Shown here one piece after another: positions 1 to 7,861 of a stretch of DNA of 64,000 nt. The stretch is from positions 191,554 to 255,553 of the forward strand of contig NZ_FMUX01000008.1 of assembly GCF_900101345.1 (NCBI RefSeq), given 5' to 3'. This DNA is from Desulfoluna spongiiphila (GTDB lineage Bacteria; Desulfobacterota; Desulfobacteria; Desulfobacterales; Desulfolunaceae). The notes below the pieces were generated by a model that was not told the origin of the DNA, made no database searches, and saw only the letters and a list, made by a program, of their open reading frames with translations. A program made the translations under genes and the position numbers. Within the stretch, counting starts at the first letter, position 1. Every line of letters starts with the position of its first letter.

Positions 1-247
1 CGCGATATTTGCGATGGACTTTCGCGGTCTTGGCGAGTTCAAAAAGGAGATCCATGGTCTTGCGGGTGACCCGCTGCCGCGAAAAATCATAGAAAAAGTC
101 CACATGCTTCAGGGAGAACTCCTTCATCCGGCCTTGTTGTTGAACCAGCTGCTTCAAATGGTATTCAGGCCTCTTCATCTCTTCCGCATGCGCTTTCAGT
201 TTTTTCCACACAGGGGTTTTGCTGATCCTGAATCCTTTTTCAGCCAT
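1..247 (-). CDS. pgi: glucose-6-phosphate isomerase, N-terminal part (runs off the left edge)
   Basis: Only the first 82 codons are in the window. They read MAEKGFRISKTPVWKKL at the start and continue to FSLKHVDFFYDFSRQRVTRK, which matches the N-terminal helix and the 'F..DFSRQR(V/I)' block of glucose-6-phosphate isomerases, the cytosolic enzymes that interconvert glucose-6-phosphate and fructose-6-phosphate. The start is supported by a GGAGAG ribosome-binding site just upstream and by a good minus-strand promoter about 60 bases before it. Fructose-6-phosphate feeds the glucosamine branch that the divergent neighbours (a GlmU-like protein and glmM) belong to, so the pairing makes metabolic sense. 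The catalytic residues lie outside the window, so the assignment rests on the N-terminus alone. Confidence 0.7.
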   Translation of the reverse strand, partial: MAEKGFRISKTPVWKKLKAHAEEMKRPEYHLKQLVQQQGRMKEFSLKHVDFFYDFSRQRVTRKTMDLLFELAKTAKVHRKYR

Positions 248-306
248 CGTCTCTCCAATTCGTGTTGTTGTGATTCCGCTAGGCAATCGGGGTTAAAAAA
301 CGTTAA

Positions 307-336
307 ATTATACGGGTGGTGACGTGGGTGTGACAA
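307..336 (-). promoter_or_regulatory. sigma70-type promoter for pgi
   Basis: On the minus strand TTGTCA (-35) and a perfect TATAAT (-10) are separated by 18 bases, ending about 60 bases before the pgi start codon. It is the best match to a housekeeping promoter in the divergent gap. Confidence 0.6.
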
Positions 337-534
337 GGAAAAAAATATCCGCGACGTCCCTGAAGACCCAAGGCACCGAATCATCGGGATATCCCGGATT
401 TACTGCCCGGTGTGGGCATCAGCTCACCGTTTTTAAACGCCCTGCAAATACCCTGTGACACCATGCCGGGCCCCACAGGCCCAAAGGGGCAGCAGGTACG
501 GCTGTGGCGGTGGTTCTGCCCACCGGGCTTTCCC

Positions 535-563
535 TTGACTTGCCATTCACCAGCCGTTAAAAA
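535..563 (+). promoter_or_regulatory. candidate promoter for the GlmU-like gene and glmM
   Basis: TTGACT is followed 17 bases later by TAAAAA, ending about 50 bases before the start codon of the beta-helix protein. The -35 box is good and the -10 box is weak, so this is a tentative call. The rest of the 248-611 gap holds GC-rich sequence with no gene that I can support. Confidence 0.35.
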
Positions 564-611
564 CATGATATTTATGAACCTGACCACACCATCCTACCAT
601 AAGAGGCAATC

Positions 612-1859
612 ATGAACGATACAGAACCCAATGAAAAAATTCGTGCGCTCCTGGATAAAGGGGTCACCATCCCCGCGCCCATGAGCATAGACATTGCCCC
701 GGATGTCCATATCGATCGTATCTCAGGCGACGGCGTGACCCTCCACAGGGGCTGCCGAATCTCCGGGGAATCCACCTACATCGGTCCGGGGTCAATCCTC
801 GGTGAAGAGGCCCCCATGACCGTTGACTCCTGCCAGCTGGCCAAAGGGGTCCGCCTCAAAGGGGGATTTGCCCAGAAAACCGTTTTCCTGGAAAAGGCAC
901 AGGCAGGCTCCGGCGCCCACCTGCGCGAAGGCACCGTGCTGGAAGAGGAGGCCTCATGCGCCCACACCGTGGGACTCAAGCAGACCATCCTGCTCCCCTT
1001 TGTCACCCTGGGAAGCCTCATCAACTTCTGTGATGTCCTCATGGCAGGGGGCACCAGCCGCAAAGACCACAGCGAGGTGGGCAGCTCCTACATCCACTTC
1101 AACTTCACCCCCAACCAGGACAAGGCCACCGCCTCCCTCCTGGGCAACGTCCCCGAAGGGGTGATGCTGGACAAACGCCCCATCTTCCTGGGAGGGCAGG
1201 GGGGGCTTGTGGGGCCGTGTCATCTGGCCTTCGGCACCGTGGTGGCCGCAGGTACTCTCATGCGTAAAGATGAAGAGACAGAAGGACGACTTCATTTCGG
1301 CGGCGCCATGCGGGCTGGGTCCGTTGCCGCCCCCGAAGGGATCTACCAGAATGTCAACCGCATCGTGAAACACAACATCCGATACATGGGCAACCTCCTG
1401 GCCCTGACAGCCTGGACCCGGGACGTCCGAAGCGCCTTTGTGGGCAGGGCCTACCCCAAGGCCGTGCATGAAGGCCACCTGGCCAACCTTGAAGGGGCCC
1501 TTACCGAGCGTATCAAACGCTTCCGCGCCTTTGCCGAGAAACTGCCCGCCTCCCTTGCACGTGGTGTGGAAAAGGGGACGGTCCCCGCGGACTCTTCCCT
1601 TGCCGCTCAGAAACAGGAGGTGGCCTCGGGGCTCCAGGCCTTTGAGGATGCCCTCCATGGGTTCACCATCCCCGACGCCCAACCCCAACTTCCCGGCGCC
1701 TTTGGCGAGGCCCTGGACCAGATGGCCGGGGCCGGATACATCGACAGCATCCACGGCCTGGACGACTGGCACCGCACCAAAGGGCGGGACTGGCTCTTTG
1801 ACATCGTTCGCCGGACCGAAGACATGGCCGCCCGGCACTTCCCCTTAACCTATGCTTAA
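612..1859 (+). CDS. GlmU-like left-handed beta-helix protein without a nucleotidyltransferase domain
   Basis: This 415-residue protein has the hexapeptide-type periodicity of a left-handed beta-helix over about residues 20-270. Examples are the stretches around ISGESTYIGPGSILGEE and GTVLEEEASCAHTVGLKQT, followed by glycine-rich turns and the motif GSSYIHFNFTPNQDKATAS. That is the fold of the C-terminal acetyltransferase/trimerisation half of GlmU and related sugar-nucleotide enzymes. There is no N-terminal nucleotidyltransferase domain, because the helix starts almost at residue 20, and the last 140 residues look alpha-helical. It sits 38 bases upstream of glmM, so a role in UDP-GlcNAc formation (acetylation or a scaffold) is plausible but inferred. 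Whether it is catalytic cannot be judged from sequence alone. Confidence 0.65.
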   Translation: MNDTEPNEKIRALLDKGVTIPAPMSIDIAPDVHIDRISGDGVTLHRGCRISGESTYIGPGSILGEEAPMTVDSCQLAKGVRLKGGFAQKTVFLEKAQAGSGAHLREGTVLEEEASCAHTVGLKQTILLPFVTLGSLINFCDVLMAGGTSRKDHSEVGSSYIHFNFTPNQDKATASLLGNVPEGVMLDKRPIFLGGQGGLVGPCHLAFGTVVAAGTLMRKDEETEGRLHFGGAMRAGSVAAPEGIYQNVNRIVKHNIRYMGNLLALTAWTRDVRSAFVGRAYPKAVHEGHLANLEGALTERIKRFRAFAEKLPASLARGVEKGTVPADSSLAAQKQEVASGLQAFEDALHGFTIPDAQPQLPGAFGEALDQMAGAGYIDSIHGLDDWHRTKGRDWLFDIVRRTEDMAARHFPLTYA

Positions 1860-1897
1860 GCCATGGGCCACAACCCATTGAAACCAAGGTGATATCA

Positions 1898-3241
1898 ATG
1901 AAATTATTCGGAACCGACGGCATTCGCGGCACCTTCAATAAAGAGCCCATGACCGTGGAAACCGCCCTGCGGGTGGGTCAAGCCGTGGCAGCTACCTTTG
2001 CCACCCCCTCAAAGCATACCGTTGTCATCGGGCGAGATACCCGGCAATCTGGCCAGGCCCTCACCTCGGCCCTGGCCGCAGGCGTCATGAGCATGGGGGC
2101 CCATGTGGCCCTTGCAGGCGTTATCCCCACCCCCGGGGTGGCCTTTCTCACGGCAGCCCATGACGAAGCAGCCGTGGGCGTGGTGATCTCCGCCTCCCAC
2201 AACCCCTTTGAAGACAACGGCATCAAGCTGTTCGATGAAAACGGGTATAAATTCGATACATCCGTGGAATCAGGCATCGAATCCCTGGTGGCGGATTCCG
2301 AATCCCTGATAACACGGCGGGAAGCCTCATCCTCCGTGGGGAGCATGAACCACATCCCCCACGCCGTGACGCGATACCTGGGATTCCTGAAAGAGGCATG
2401 CCCCGTTGATCTCTCCGGGCTGAACCTGGTGGCCGACGCGTCCAACGGAGCCGCAAGCAGCCTGGTGGAACCCCTCCTCAAGGGAGCAGGGGCCGAGCTG
2501 ACCCTCATCAACGCCGCCCCCAACGGAATCAACATCAACGCAGGCTGCGGTTCCGAGCACCCCGAGGAAGTGCAGGCCCTGGTGACCTCGTCAGGAGCCC
2601 GCGCGGGCCTTGCCTTCGACGGCGACGCCGATCGGCTGATCTGCGTGGATGAAACAGGGGAAGTTGTCTCCGGGGACCAGGTCATCGCCATTGTGGCCGG
2701 TCACTACCGGACCCACGGGCTCCTTGCCAACGACACCGTGGTCACAACCGTCATGAGCAACATGGGCCTGTCCGCCTGCCTGAAAGAGCAGGGGATATCC
2801 CACACCAAAAGCGCCGTGGGGGACCGCCACGTTATGCTCGCCATGAAAGAGCAGGGGGCCGTGGTGGGCGGCGAGGACTCCGGTCACATGATCTTCCTGG
2901 ATCGCCACACCACCGGCGACGGCCTGTTGAGCGCGCTGCTCCTCCTCACTGTCCTGGCAGAGACCGGCAAGCCTTTGTCCGAGTTGAAACAGACCATGAC
3001 CGTGTTTCCCCAGATGCTCATCAACGTAGACGTCTCCGAGAAAAAGCCCCTGGAGGAACTCACCGAGGTTCCCAGGGCAATTGACGAAGCGGAGAAAGCC
3101 CTGAACGGCAAAGGCCGCACCCTGGTACGCTACTCCGGAACCCAGAAGATGCTCCGGGTGATGGTGGAAGGGGAGGATGCCGAACTCACCCGGTACTGGG
3201 CCGAGGCCATTGCCGAAGCCGTTCGCCGTGAAATCGGGTAA
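1898..3241 (+). CDS. glmM: phosphoglucosamine mutase
   Basis: Converts glucosamine-6-phosphate to glucosamine-1-phosphate for UDP-GlcNAc, and so for peptidoglycan and LPS. The 447-residue product starts MKLFGTDGIRG, typical of GlmM. It carries the phosphoserine loop VVISASHNP (Ser100), the Mg-binding motif DGDADR, the sugar-binding GGEDSGH and the C-terminal phosphate-binding loop RYSGTQ. The ATG was preferred over a GTG three codons upstream because AAGGTGAT lies at good spacing before it. The length matches the family. It follows the GlmU-like gene in the same direction and is probably cotranscribed with it. Confidence 0.95.
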   Translation: MKLFGTDGIRGTFNKEPMTVETALRVGQAVAATFATPSKHTVVIGRDTRQSGQALTSALAAGVMSMGAHVALAGVIPTPGVAFLTAAHDEAAVGVVISASHNPFEDNGIKLFDENGYKFDTSVESGIESLVADSESLITRREASSSVGSMNHIPHAVTRYLGFLKEACPVDLSGLNLVADASNGAASSLVEPLLKGAGAELTLINAAPNGININAGCGSEHPEEVQALVTSSGARAGLAFDGDADRLICVDETGEVVSGDQVIAIVAGHYRTHGLLANDTVVTTVMSNMGLSACLKEQGISHTKSAVGDRHVMLAMKEQGAVVGGEDSGHMIFLDRHTTGDGLLSALLLLTVLAETGKPLSELKQTMTVFPQMLINVDVSEKKPLEELTEVPRAIDEAEKALNGKGRTLVRYSGTQKMLRVMVEGEDAELTRYWAEAIAEAVRREIG

Positions 3242-3257
3242 AGGATATTAAAAAACA

Positions 3258-3340
3258 GCCTCCGGCGGCGAGGTGAGCCACCTCGAAAGCTGGTTGCCAT
3301 TGCGCTTCGCCCTTCGTTCCTCAGGGCAAATCACAATGGC
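3258..3340 (+). repeat. dispersed palindromic element, copy R1
   Basis: Begins GCCTCCGGCGGC 16 bases after the glmM stop codon. Hairpin 1 pairs CGAGGTG with CACCTCG. Hairpin 2 pairs 3296-3313 with 3323-3340 around the constant loop TCGTTCCTC. Related copies lie at 42818, 42991, 53206 and 63629, with a partial copy at 5063. In each, the stem bases change but stay complementary. Confidence 0.85.
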
Positions 3341-3404
3341 GTTGGCTGCGGGCTGCGTCCTCGACAGGGCCGCTGTAGGAAGAAATGTCCCACACCCAAA
3401 CAAA

Positions 3405-3448
3405 AAACGGCCCGTGTCACCCCAGTAAAACAGGGACACGGGCCGTTT
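3405..3448. terminator. bidirectional rho-independent terminator
   Basis: A 14-base perfect stem (AAACGGCCCGTGTC paired with its complement) encloses a 16-base loop, with an A-run on the left that is a U-tract for the minus strand. It stops the Bax-inhibitor gene and may also stop glmM transcripts. Confidence 0.85.
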
Positions 3449-3477
3449 GAATTTTCTCAGCGACGCAGCGGGATACG

Positions 3478-4179
3478 CTATTCGCGATTCCCCATGATGC
3501 GAAGAAGCATGAGGAAGAGGTTGATAAAATCAAGGTAGAGGGTGAGGGCACCCATGATGGCACCTTTGCGCAGGGTTCCTGCGTCAAGGTCTCCGGGCTG
3601 GGAGAGGGCCATGGTCTTGATTTTCTGGGTGTCGTAAGCGGTGAGGCCCACAAAAACGATGACCCCCACGTAGGAGATGATCATGGACATACCGGAACTT
3701 CTGAGGAAGATGTTCACCACCGTGGCGATGATGATGCCGATGAGGCCCATGAACATAAAGTTGCCCATGCCCGTCAAATCTTTTTTGGTTACCATCCCGT
3801 AGACACTGCACGCCCCGAACATCGCCGCACAGACCACGAAAGTCGAGAAAATGGACGATCGGGTGTAGACGATAAAAATGGAGGCAAGGGTGGCGCCGTT
3901 TAATGCGGAGTAGAGCATGAAGAGCAGGGTGGCCGTACCTGCTTTTATCCGTTGGATACCGGCGGAAATGGCAACGACCATGCCGAGTTCAGCAATAATC
4001 AGCCCGAAAAAGACCATGCGGTTGCCAAAGATCAGCTGAAGCATTGCTTGAGAGTTTGCCACATACCACGCCACGCCGGCGGTAAGAAGAAGTCCCACCG
4101 CCATCCAGTTGTAAACACTCATGAGAAACGTGTTTACCGCTGCCTGGGAACGGACATTTTGAACAGATGAAGACTGCAT
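3478..4179 (-). CDS. Bax inhibitor-1/YccA-family inner-membrane protein
   Basis: A 233-residue integral membrane protein with about seven hydrophobic segments spread from residue 23 to the C-terminus. The conserved BI-1 features are present: an early SVYNWMAVGLLLT segment, the central alanine/glycine-rich helix pair, and the late AYDTQKIK motif before the final LTLYLDFINLFLMLLRI helix. Family members (YbhL, YccA, FtsH-associated proteins, mammalian TMBIM proteins) are linked to proton-sensitive calcium leak or modulation of membrane proteolysis, but the function in bacteria like this is not settled. It stands alone as a single-gene unit with its own terminator. The start is the only methionine that leaves the N-terminal cytoplasmic tail intact. 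Confidence 0.9.
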   Translation of the reverse strand: MQSSSVQNVRSQAAVNTFLMSVYNWMAVGLLLTAGVAWYVANSQAMLQLIFGNRMVFFGLIIAELGMVVAISAGIQRIKAGTATLLFMLYSALNGATLASIFIVYTRSSIFSTFVVCAAMFGACSVYGMVTKKDLTGMGNFMFMGLIGIIIATVVNIFLRSSGMSMIISYVGVIVFVGLTAYDTQKIKTMALSQPGDLDAGTLRKGAIMGALTLYLDFINLFLMLLRIMGNRE

Positions 4180-4547
4180 TGATCCTCCGAATTGAGAAGT
4201 TGATGATGACGCCGCAATATTGCGAGGCTATCTCGTTGGATACCGGACCCACTTCAGAACCATCCGGGCCCACAGAGAAAAAGATAACACAGGTATTCGC
4301 GATTTCAACCTGTAAAACGAGATAATGGGCCACGGAGACCCTTAATAAGGGAACACCGAGCCCAAAAGGGGCCTTCATGTCAAAAATGTAATGGCTGCGA
4401 GGAACACATCGCCGGGACACAAGAGGCTGAGGGACCGTCAACAGTCACTTGACCTTTTTCCGGGATACGGTTAAGCGAAGGGAAGCACACAGGCTGCGGC
4501 TACCTGAACGATTTTGATGAATAGAACCATTGACGACGGAACCGACC
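4180..4547. other. intergenic stretch, no gene seen
   Basis: Divergent gap between the Bax-inhibitor gene and the small unknown gene. It contains no supported coding region. TTGACC followed 17 bases later by TAAGCG at about 4449-4477 is a weak plus-strand promoter candidate. Confidence 0.4.
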
Positions 4548-4817
4548 ATGAAACTGAACCAGACCGAACTGTTTGATCACCTGAAGGCAACCATGGAAAA
4601 GATGGGTGCCACGTATCAGGAACACAGCTTCCGTGCCACGTCGATTCCGGTTAAAAGCGGACTCTGCCTGGTCCACGGGGAACTCTGCTTCATCATGGAC
4701 AAACGCCGGAAGCTCCGTGAAAAGAATCGCATCCTCGGACGCGCGCTGGCACGGATGGACCTGGACACCGTCCATATACCGCCTGCGGTGAGGGAGTTTA
4801 TCCTCGAAGAGGGGTAA
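4548..4817 (+). CDS. small conserved-looking protein of unknown function
   Basis: An 89-residue soluble protein starting MKLNQTELFDHLK. I do not recognise the family. It is rich in charged residues, with a central basic stretch (DKRRKLREKNRILGRALAR) between a short beta-like segment (SGLCLVHGELCFIMD) and a C-terminal VHIPPAVREFILEEG. Its balanced composition and codon bias like the neighbouring genes favour a real gene. A TTG six codons upstream could extend it, but no good ribosome-binding site supports either start strongly. It sits alone between two gaps, so context gives no clue to its role. Confidence 0.55.
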   Translation: MKLNQTELFDHLKATMEKMGATYQEHSFRATSIPVKSGLCLVHGELCFIMDKRRKLREKNRILGRALARMDLDTVHIPPAVREFILEEG

Positions 4818-5203
4818 AAGGAGCCCATGGCCCGGGACCGGTCTTTGGGGATTCGAAACACAAAAGTTTACATAATATTCATTATCAGACGTTATACACA
4901 TAAAGCGCCCACAGTAAATTCAAGCCTACACCACTGAAACCACGGGCTTTTTTAGAGTCGCCCACCAAATATCTAATGGCATCACAAAACACACGTAAGC
5001 ATCATCCCTCGTTGCATCATTGCCAACCCCACACAACAAGGTTACACAGCGGTCCGTTGCTTTGCATTCGCAACTTGCTTTCAAGGTGGCACACCTTGCC
5101 GCCGGAGGCACGCTTTTGTTTTTTCTCCGGACAGATCACGCCCCGACACACGCTTTAGCAGGCCATTGACTGCCCCCATGTCCCGGCAAAATCGGCTCTT
5201 TTG
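4818..5203. other. intergenic stretch with a partial repeat, otherwise empty
   Basis: Mostly AT-richer non-coding sequence between the small unknown gene and xseA. It holds a reverse-oriented partial copy of the dispersed palindromic element. No gene is supported on either strand. Confidence 0.5.
5063..5109 (-). repeat. dispersed palindromic element, partial copy R2
   Basis: Read on the minus strand it begins GCCTCCGGCGGC, has hairpin 1 (CAAGGTG with CACCTTG), then GAAAGC and GCGAATGC, and then diverges before the second hairpin. It is a truncated member of the family described at 3258. Confidence 0.65.
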
Positions 5204-5232
5204 TTGAACCCCTCCTGCAACTGTGCTAGATT
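5204..5232 (+). promoter_or_regulatory. promoter for the xseA-xseB-ispA-dxs run
   Basis: TTGAAC and TAGATT are separated by 17 bases, about 90 bases upstream of the xseA start. This is a good housekeeping-type match placed where the operon should begin. Confidence 0.5.
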
Positions 5233-5322
5233 GGCGAACTCGGAGATGGACATCCGTACGCAGCCCGGGCCGTTTCAAACGCCGGGTGACCCTTTGCAAC
5301 CCCTTCAGGAAAGACATTGGAG

Positions 5323-6672
5323 ATGACGGAACGAAAAGAGATCTATTCGGTTTCAAGCCTGACCCGCGAAATCAAGGGCGTGCTTGAGAATCGATTCCCA
5401 TACGTGTGGATTTTCGGAGAGATATCCAACCTCCGCATCCCCTCGTCGGGTCACTGCTATTTCACGCTGAAGGACCGCAACGCACAGATCAGCGGGGTCA
5501 TCTTCCGCGGCCAGGCGGCCAGGCTGAAATTCCGCCTTGAGGATGGCCAGACCATCACCGGCTTAGGGCGCGTCAGCCTCTATGAACCCAGGGGAACCTA
5601 CCAGGTCATTTTTGAATACATGGAACCCAAAGGGGCCGGAGCCCTGCAGCTCGCCTTCGAGCAGCTCAAGCAGAAGCTTGCCGCCGAGGGCCTGTTTGAT
5701 GCGGCGCTGAAAAAGCCACTCCCCCCCTTCCCCGGACGCATCGCCCTGGTCACCTCCCCCACGGGAGCCGTGGTCCACGACATGCTTACCGTTTTCCGCC
5801 TCCGCTACCCCAATGTGGAGCTCCTCGTGGTCCCGGTGAGGGTCCAGGGAGACCAGGCCCGTCTCGATATTCCGGCCGCCCTCTCCTGCCTCAACCGCCA
5901 CATGGCCGCCGACCTTATTATAGTGGCGCGCGGCGGAGGGTCCCTGGAGGATCTGGCCCCCTTCAACAGCGAAGAGGTGGCCCGGGCCATCCATCAATCG
6001 GTGCTGCCCGTCATCAGCGCCGTGGGCCATGAGACGGATTACACCATCGCCGATTTCACGGCGGACATGCGGGCCCCGACGCCCACGGCAGCCGCCTCCC
6101 TTGCGGTTCCGGACAAAAGACGCCTTACAGAAGACCTCTCCGTTCTTACGGCCCGACTCCGCCTCTGCCTTGACCGGCGACTGTCCGACGGAAGGCAACG
6201 ACTGAATGCGGCATCACGCCGCCTTGTGGACCCGAAAAAAAAGATATATGATCACAGGTTGCGGGTGGATGAACTGACCCAGCGCATGGCACGGGCAATC
6301 CGCCGGGAGTTGAGCGATCGCCGGACCGCCCAGAACTGGCGCAGGGACCGGCTCGCCAAGGTCTCTCCCCTGGTGAGCGTAACCGCAGGGCGCCGCGACG
6401 TCCAGGGCCTGTCAAAGCGCATGGGCCTTGCCATGGATGGCCGGCTGGCCCGAAACCGGGACACCCTGAAACGCCTTGAACAAAACCTCAGCGCCCTGAG
6501 CCCCCAGCTGGTTCTGGACAGGGGCTACAGCATTGTACGCGATTCACGAAGCGGTGACGTAATCACCCGCGCAGATCAGGTGGAGATCGGCTCTTCCCTG
6601 GATGTGGTTCTCGCAGACGGCTCCCTTAAAGCCGTTGTGGAAAGGAAAGACGATGGCAAAAAAGAAATTTGA
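5323..6672 (+). CDS. xseA: exodeoxyribonuclease VII large subunit
   Basis: The 449-residue catalytic subunit of ExoVII, which degrades single-stranded DNA together with XseB. An N-terminal OB-fold lies at about residues 5-100 (ISNLRIPSSGHCYFTLKD). The catalytic core carries the family motifs VARGGGSLEDL and SAVGHETDYTIADF, followed by ADMRAPTPTAAA. A long charged coiled-coil arm follows to the C-terminus, and a final block near RGYSIVRD is typical. The ATG follows AGGAAAG; a TTG two codons upstream is possible. It overlaps xseB by 20 bases, as expected for coupled subunits made in very different amounts. Confidence 0.95.
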   Translation: MTERKEIYSVSSLTREIKGVLENRFPYVWIFGEISNLRIPSSGHCYFTLKDRNAQISGVIFRGQAARLKFRLEDGQTITGLGRVSLYEPRGTYQVIFEYMEPKGAGALQLAFEQLKQKLAAEGLFDAALKKPLPPFPGRIALVTSPTGAVVHDMLTVFRLRYPNVELLVVPVRVQGDQARLDIPAALSCLNRHMAADLIIVARGGGSLEDLAPFNSEEVARAIHQSVLPVISAVGHETDYTIADFTADMRAPTPTAAASLAVPDKRRLTEDLSVLTARLRLCLDRRLSDGRQRLNAASRRLVDPKKKIYDHRLRVDELTQRMARAIRRELSDRRTAQNWRRDRLAKVSPLVSVTAGRRDVQGLSKRMGLAMDGRLARNRDTLKRLEQNLSALSPQLVLDRGYSIVRDSRSGDVITRADQVEIGSSLDVVLADGSLKAVVERKDDGKKEI

Positions 6673-6895
6673 AGAGGCAGTGGCCCAGCTGGAGGCCATT
6701 GTCGAAGACCTGGAGTCAGGGGATCTTCCGCTGGACAAGGCCATGAAACGCTTTGAAGAAGGCGTCAAACTCTCAAAAATCTGTTCCGATACCCTGGACG
6801 AGGCCGAAACCCGCGTGCGGGTCCTCACCGGGGAAACCGAAGAGGGCTTGCAGGACGCTCCTTTTGCCGAGGCCGACCAGCGGGAAACAGAATGA
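6653..6895 (+). CDS. xseB: exodeoxyribonuclease VII small subunit
   Basis: An 80-residue helical protein starting MAKKKFEEAVAQLEAIVEDL. It contains the family signature LESGDLPLDKAMKRFEEG and then LSKICSDTLDEAE. Several copies bind the long arm of XseA. The start is internal to xseA and has GGAAAG upstream. The C-terminal 20 residues (after RVLTGE) are acidic and slightly longer than in E. coli. Its stop overlaps the ispA start (ATGA), so translation is probably coupled. Confidence 0.93.
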   Translation: MAKKKFEEAVAQLEAIVEDLESGDLPLDKAMKRFEEGVKLSKICSDTLDEAETRVRVLTGETEEGLQDAPFAEADQRETE

Positions 6896-7785
6896 GTGCA
6901 TTCAGCTTGAAAGGGTACCTTGAAGAGAGGCGGATTGTTGTGGAAAATGCCCTTGAGGGACACCTGAAAGCCCTGACACCTTCTGTCGATGCGCGGGTGG
7001 CACAGGCCATGGCCTACTCCCTCATGGCAGGGGGAAAGCGGCTGCGGCCCATCCTCTGCATGGCGGCCTGCGAGGCGGTGGGCGGAGCCCCTGAGACGGC
7101 CATAAAGGCGTCTTGTGCCCTGGAGATGATCCACACCTACTCTTTGGTCCATGACGACCTTCCCGCCATGGATGACGATGATTTCAGGCGGGGTCGCCCC
7201 ACCTGTCACAAAGCCTTTGACGAGGCAACGGCCGTCCTTGCCGGGGACGCCCTTTTAACCTCGGCGTTTCATCTGCTCGCCCTGGACCGCGGGCCCCGGG
7301 CAGAGATCGCCCTGGACGTCATCCGCATCATCGCCGATGCCTCGGGCGCTTTTGGGATGATCGAAGGCCAGATGCGGGACATTGAGGCCGAGGGCCGCGA
7401 CCTGGACCTTGACTCCCTCCGGGAGCTGCACGGCCTGAAAACAGGGGCCCTCATCCGCGCCTCTGTCGAATCCGGGGCTGTCCTGGGCGGTGCGGCAAAC
7501 GGTGAGCGTGAGGCCCTGACACACTATGCAGAAAAGATCGGTCTGGCCTTTCAGGTGACGGACGATATCCTGAATGTGGAAGGCGACCCGGATCTTATGG
7601 GCAAGGGGGTGGGGACCGATGCAGAGCACAACAAGGCCACCTACCCGTCCCTTATGGGACTGTCCGAGTCCAAGATATACGCCAGGGAGCTGGTGGAGGA
7701 CGCCGTCTCCGCCCTTGACATCCTTGACGCAAAAGCAAACCCGTTAAAAGCGCTGGCCCTGTACGTTGTCCAGCGCCAGCGGTGA
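6892..7785 (+). CDS. ispA: polyprenyl (farnesyl) diphosphate synthase
   Basis: Condenses IPP with DMAPP and GPP to make C15 (possibly C20) prenyl diphosphate in the cytosol, for undecaprenyl-P and quinones. The 297-residue protein carries GGKRLRP, the first aspartate-rich motif DDLPAMDDDDFRRGRPT with the two-residue insertion typical of bacterial short-chain synthases, and the second motif FQVTDDILNVEGD. The 'GKGVGTDAEHNKATYPSLMG' block near the C-terminus is also conserved. It overlaps xseB by four bases, and dxs starts 76 bases after its stop. The xseB-ispA-dxs order is a common bacterial arrangement. Product chain length cannot be fixed by eye. Confidence 0.92.
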   Translation: MSAFSLKGYLEERRIVVENALEGHLKALTPSVDARVAQAMAYSLMAGGKRLRPILCMAACEAVGGAPETAIKASCALEMIHTYSLVHDDLPAMDDDDFRRGRPTCHKAFDEATAVLAGDALLTSAFHLLALDRGPRAEIALDVIRIIADASGAFGMIEGQMRDIEAEGRDLDLDSLRELHGLKTGALIRASVESGAVLGGAANGEREALTHYAEKIGLAFQVTDDILNVEGDPDLMGKGVGTDAEHNKATYPSLMGLSESKIYARELVEDAVSALDILDAKANPLKALALYVVQRQR

Positions 7786-7861
7786 TTCCGGCCCCAGGGG
7801 CCGCAAACGAACTTTTATTTCCTCACCATGGGTGGGGGGGGGAACCATACAGGTGAAGGTG

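Noticed and set aside
954..1838. Long open frame on the minus strand opposite the GlmU-like gene
   Set aside because: It is a mirror of a well-supported gene in GC-rich DNA. Its protein is Gly/Val/His-rich with no domain pattern and no ribosome-binding site.
3258..3340. Reading R1 and its relatives as ordinary terminators
   Set aside because: There is no T-run after either hairpin in R1, R3, R4 or R6, R5 lies between genes in the opposite direction, and glmM and panF each have a separate strong stem-loop with a T-rich tract nearby.
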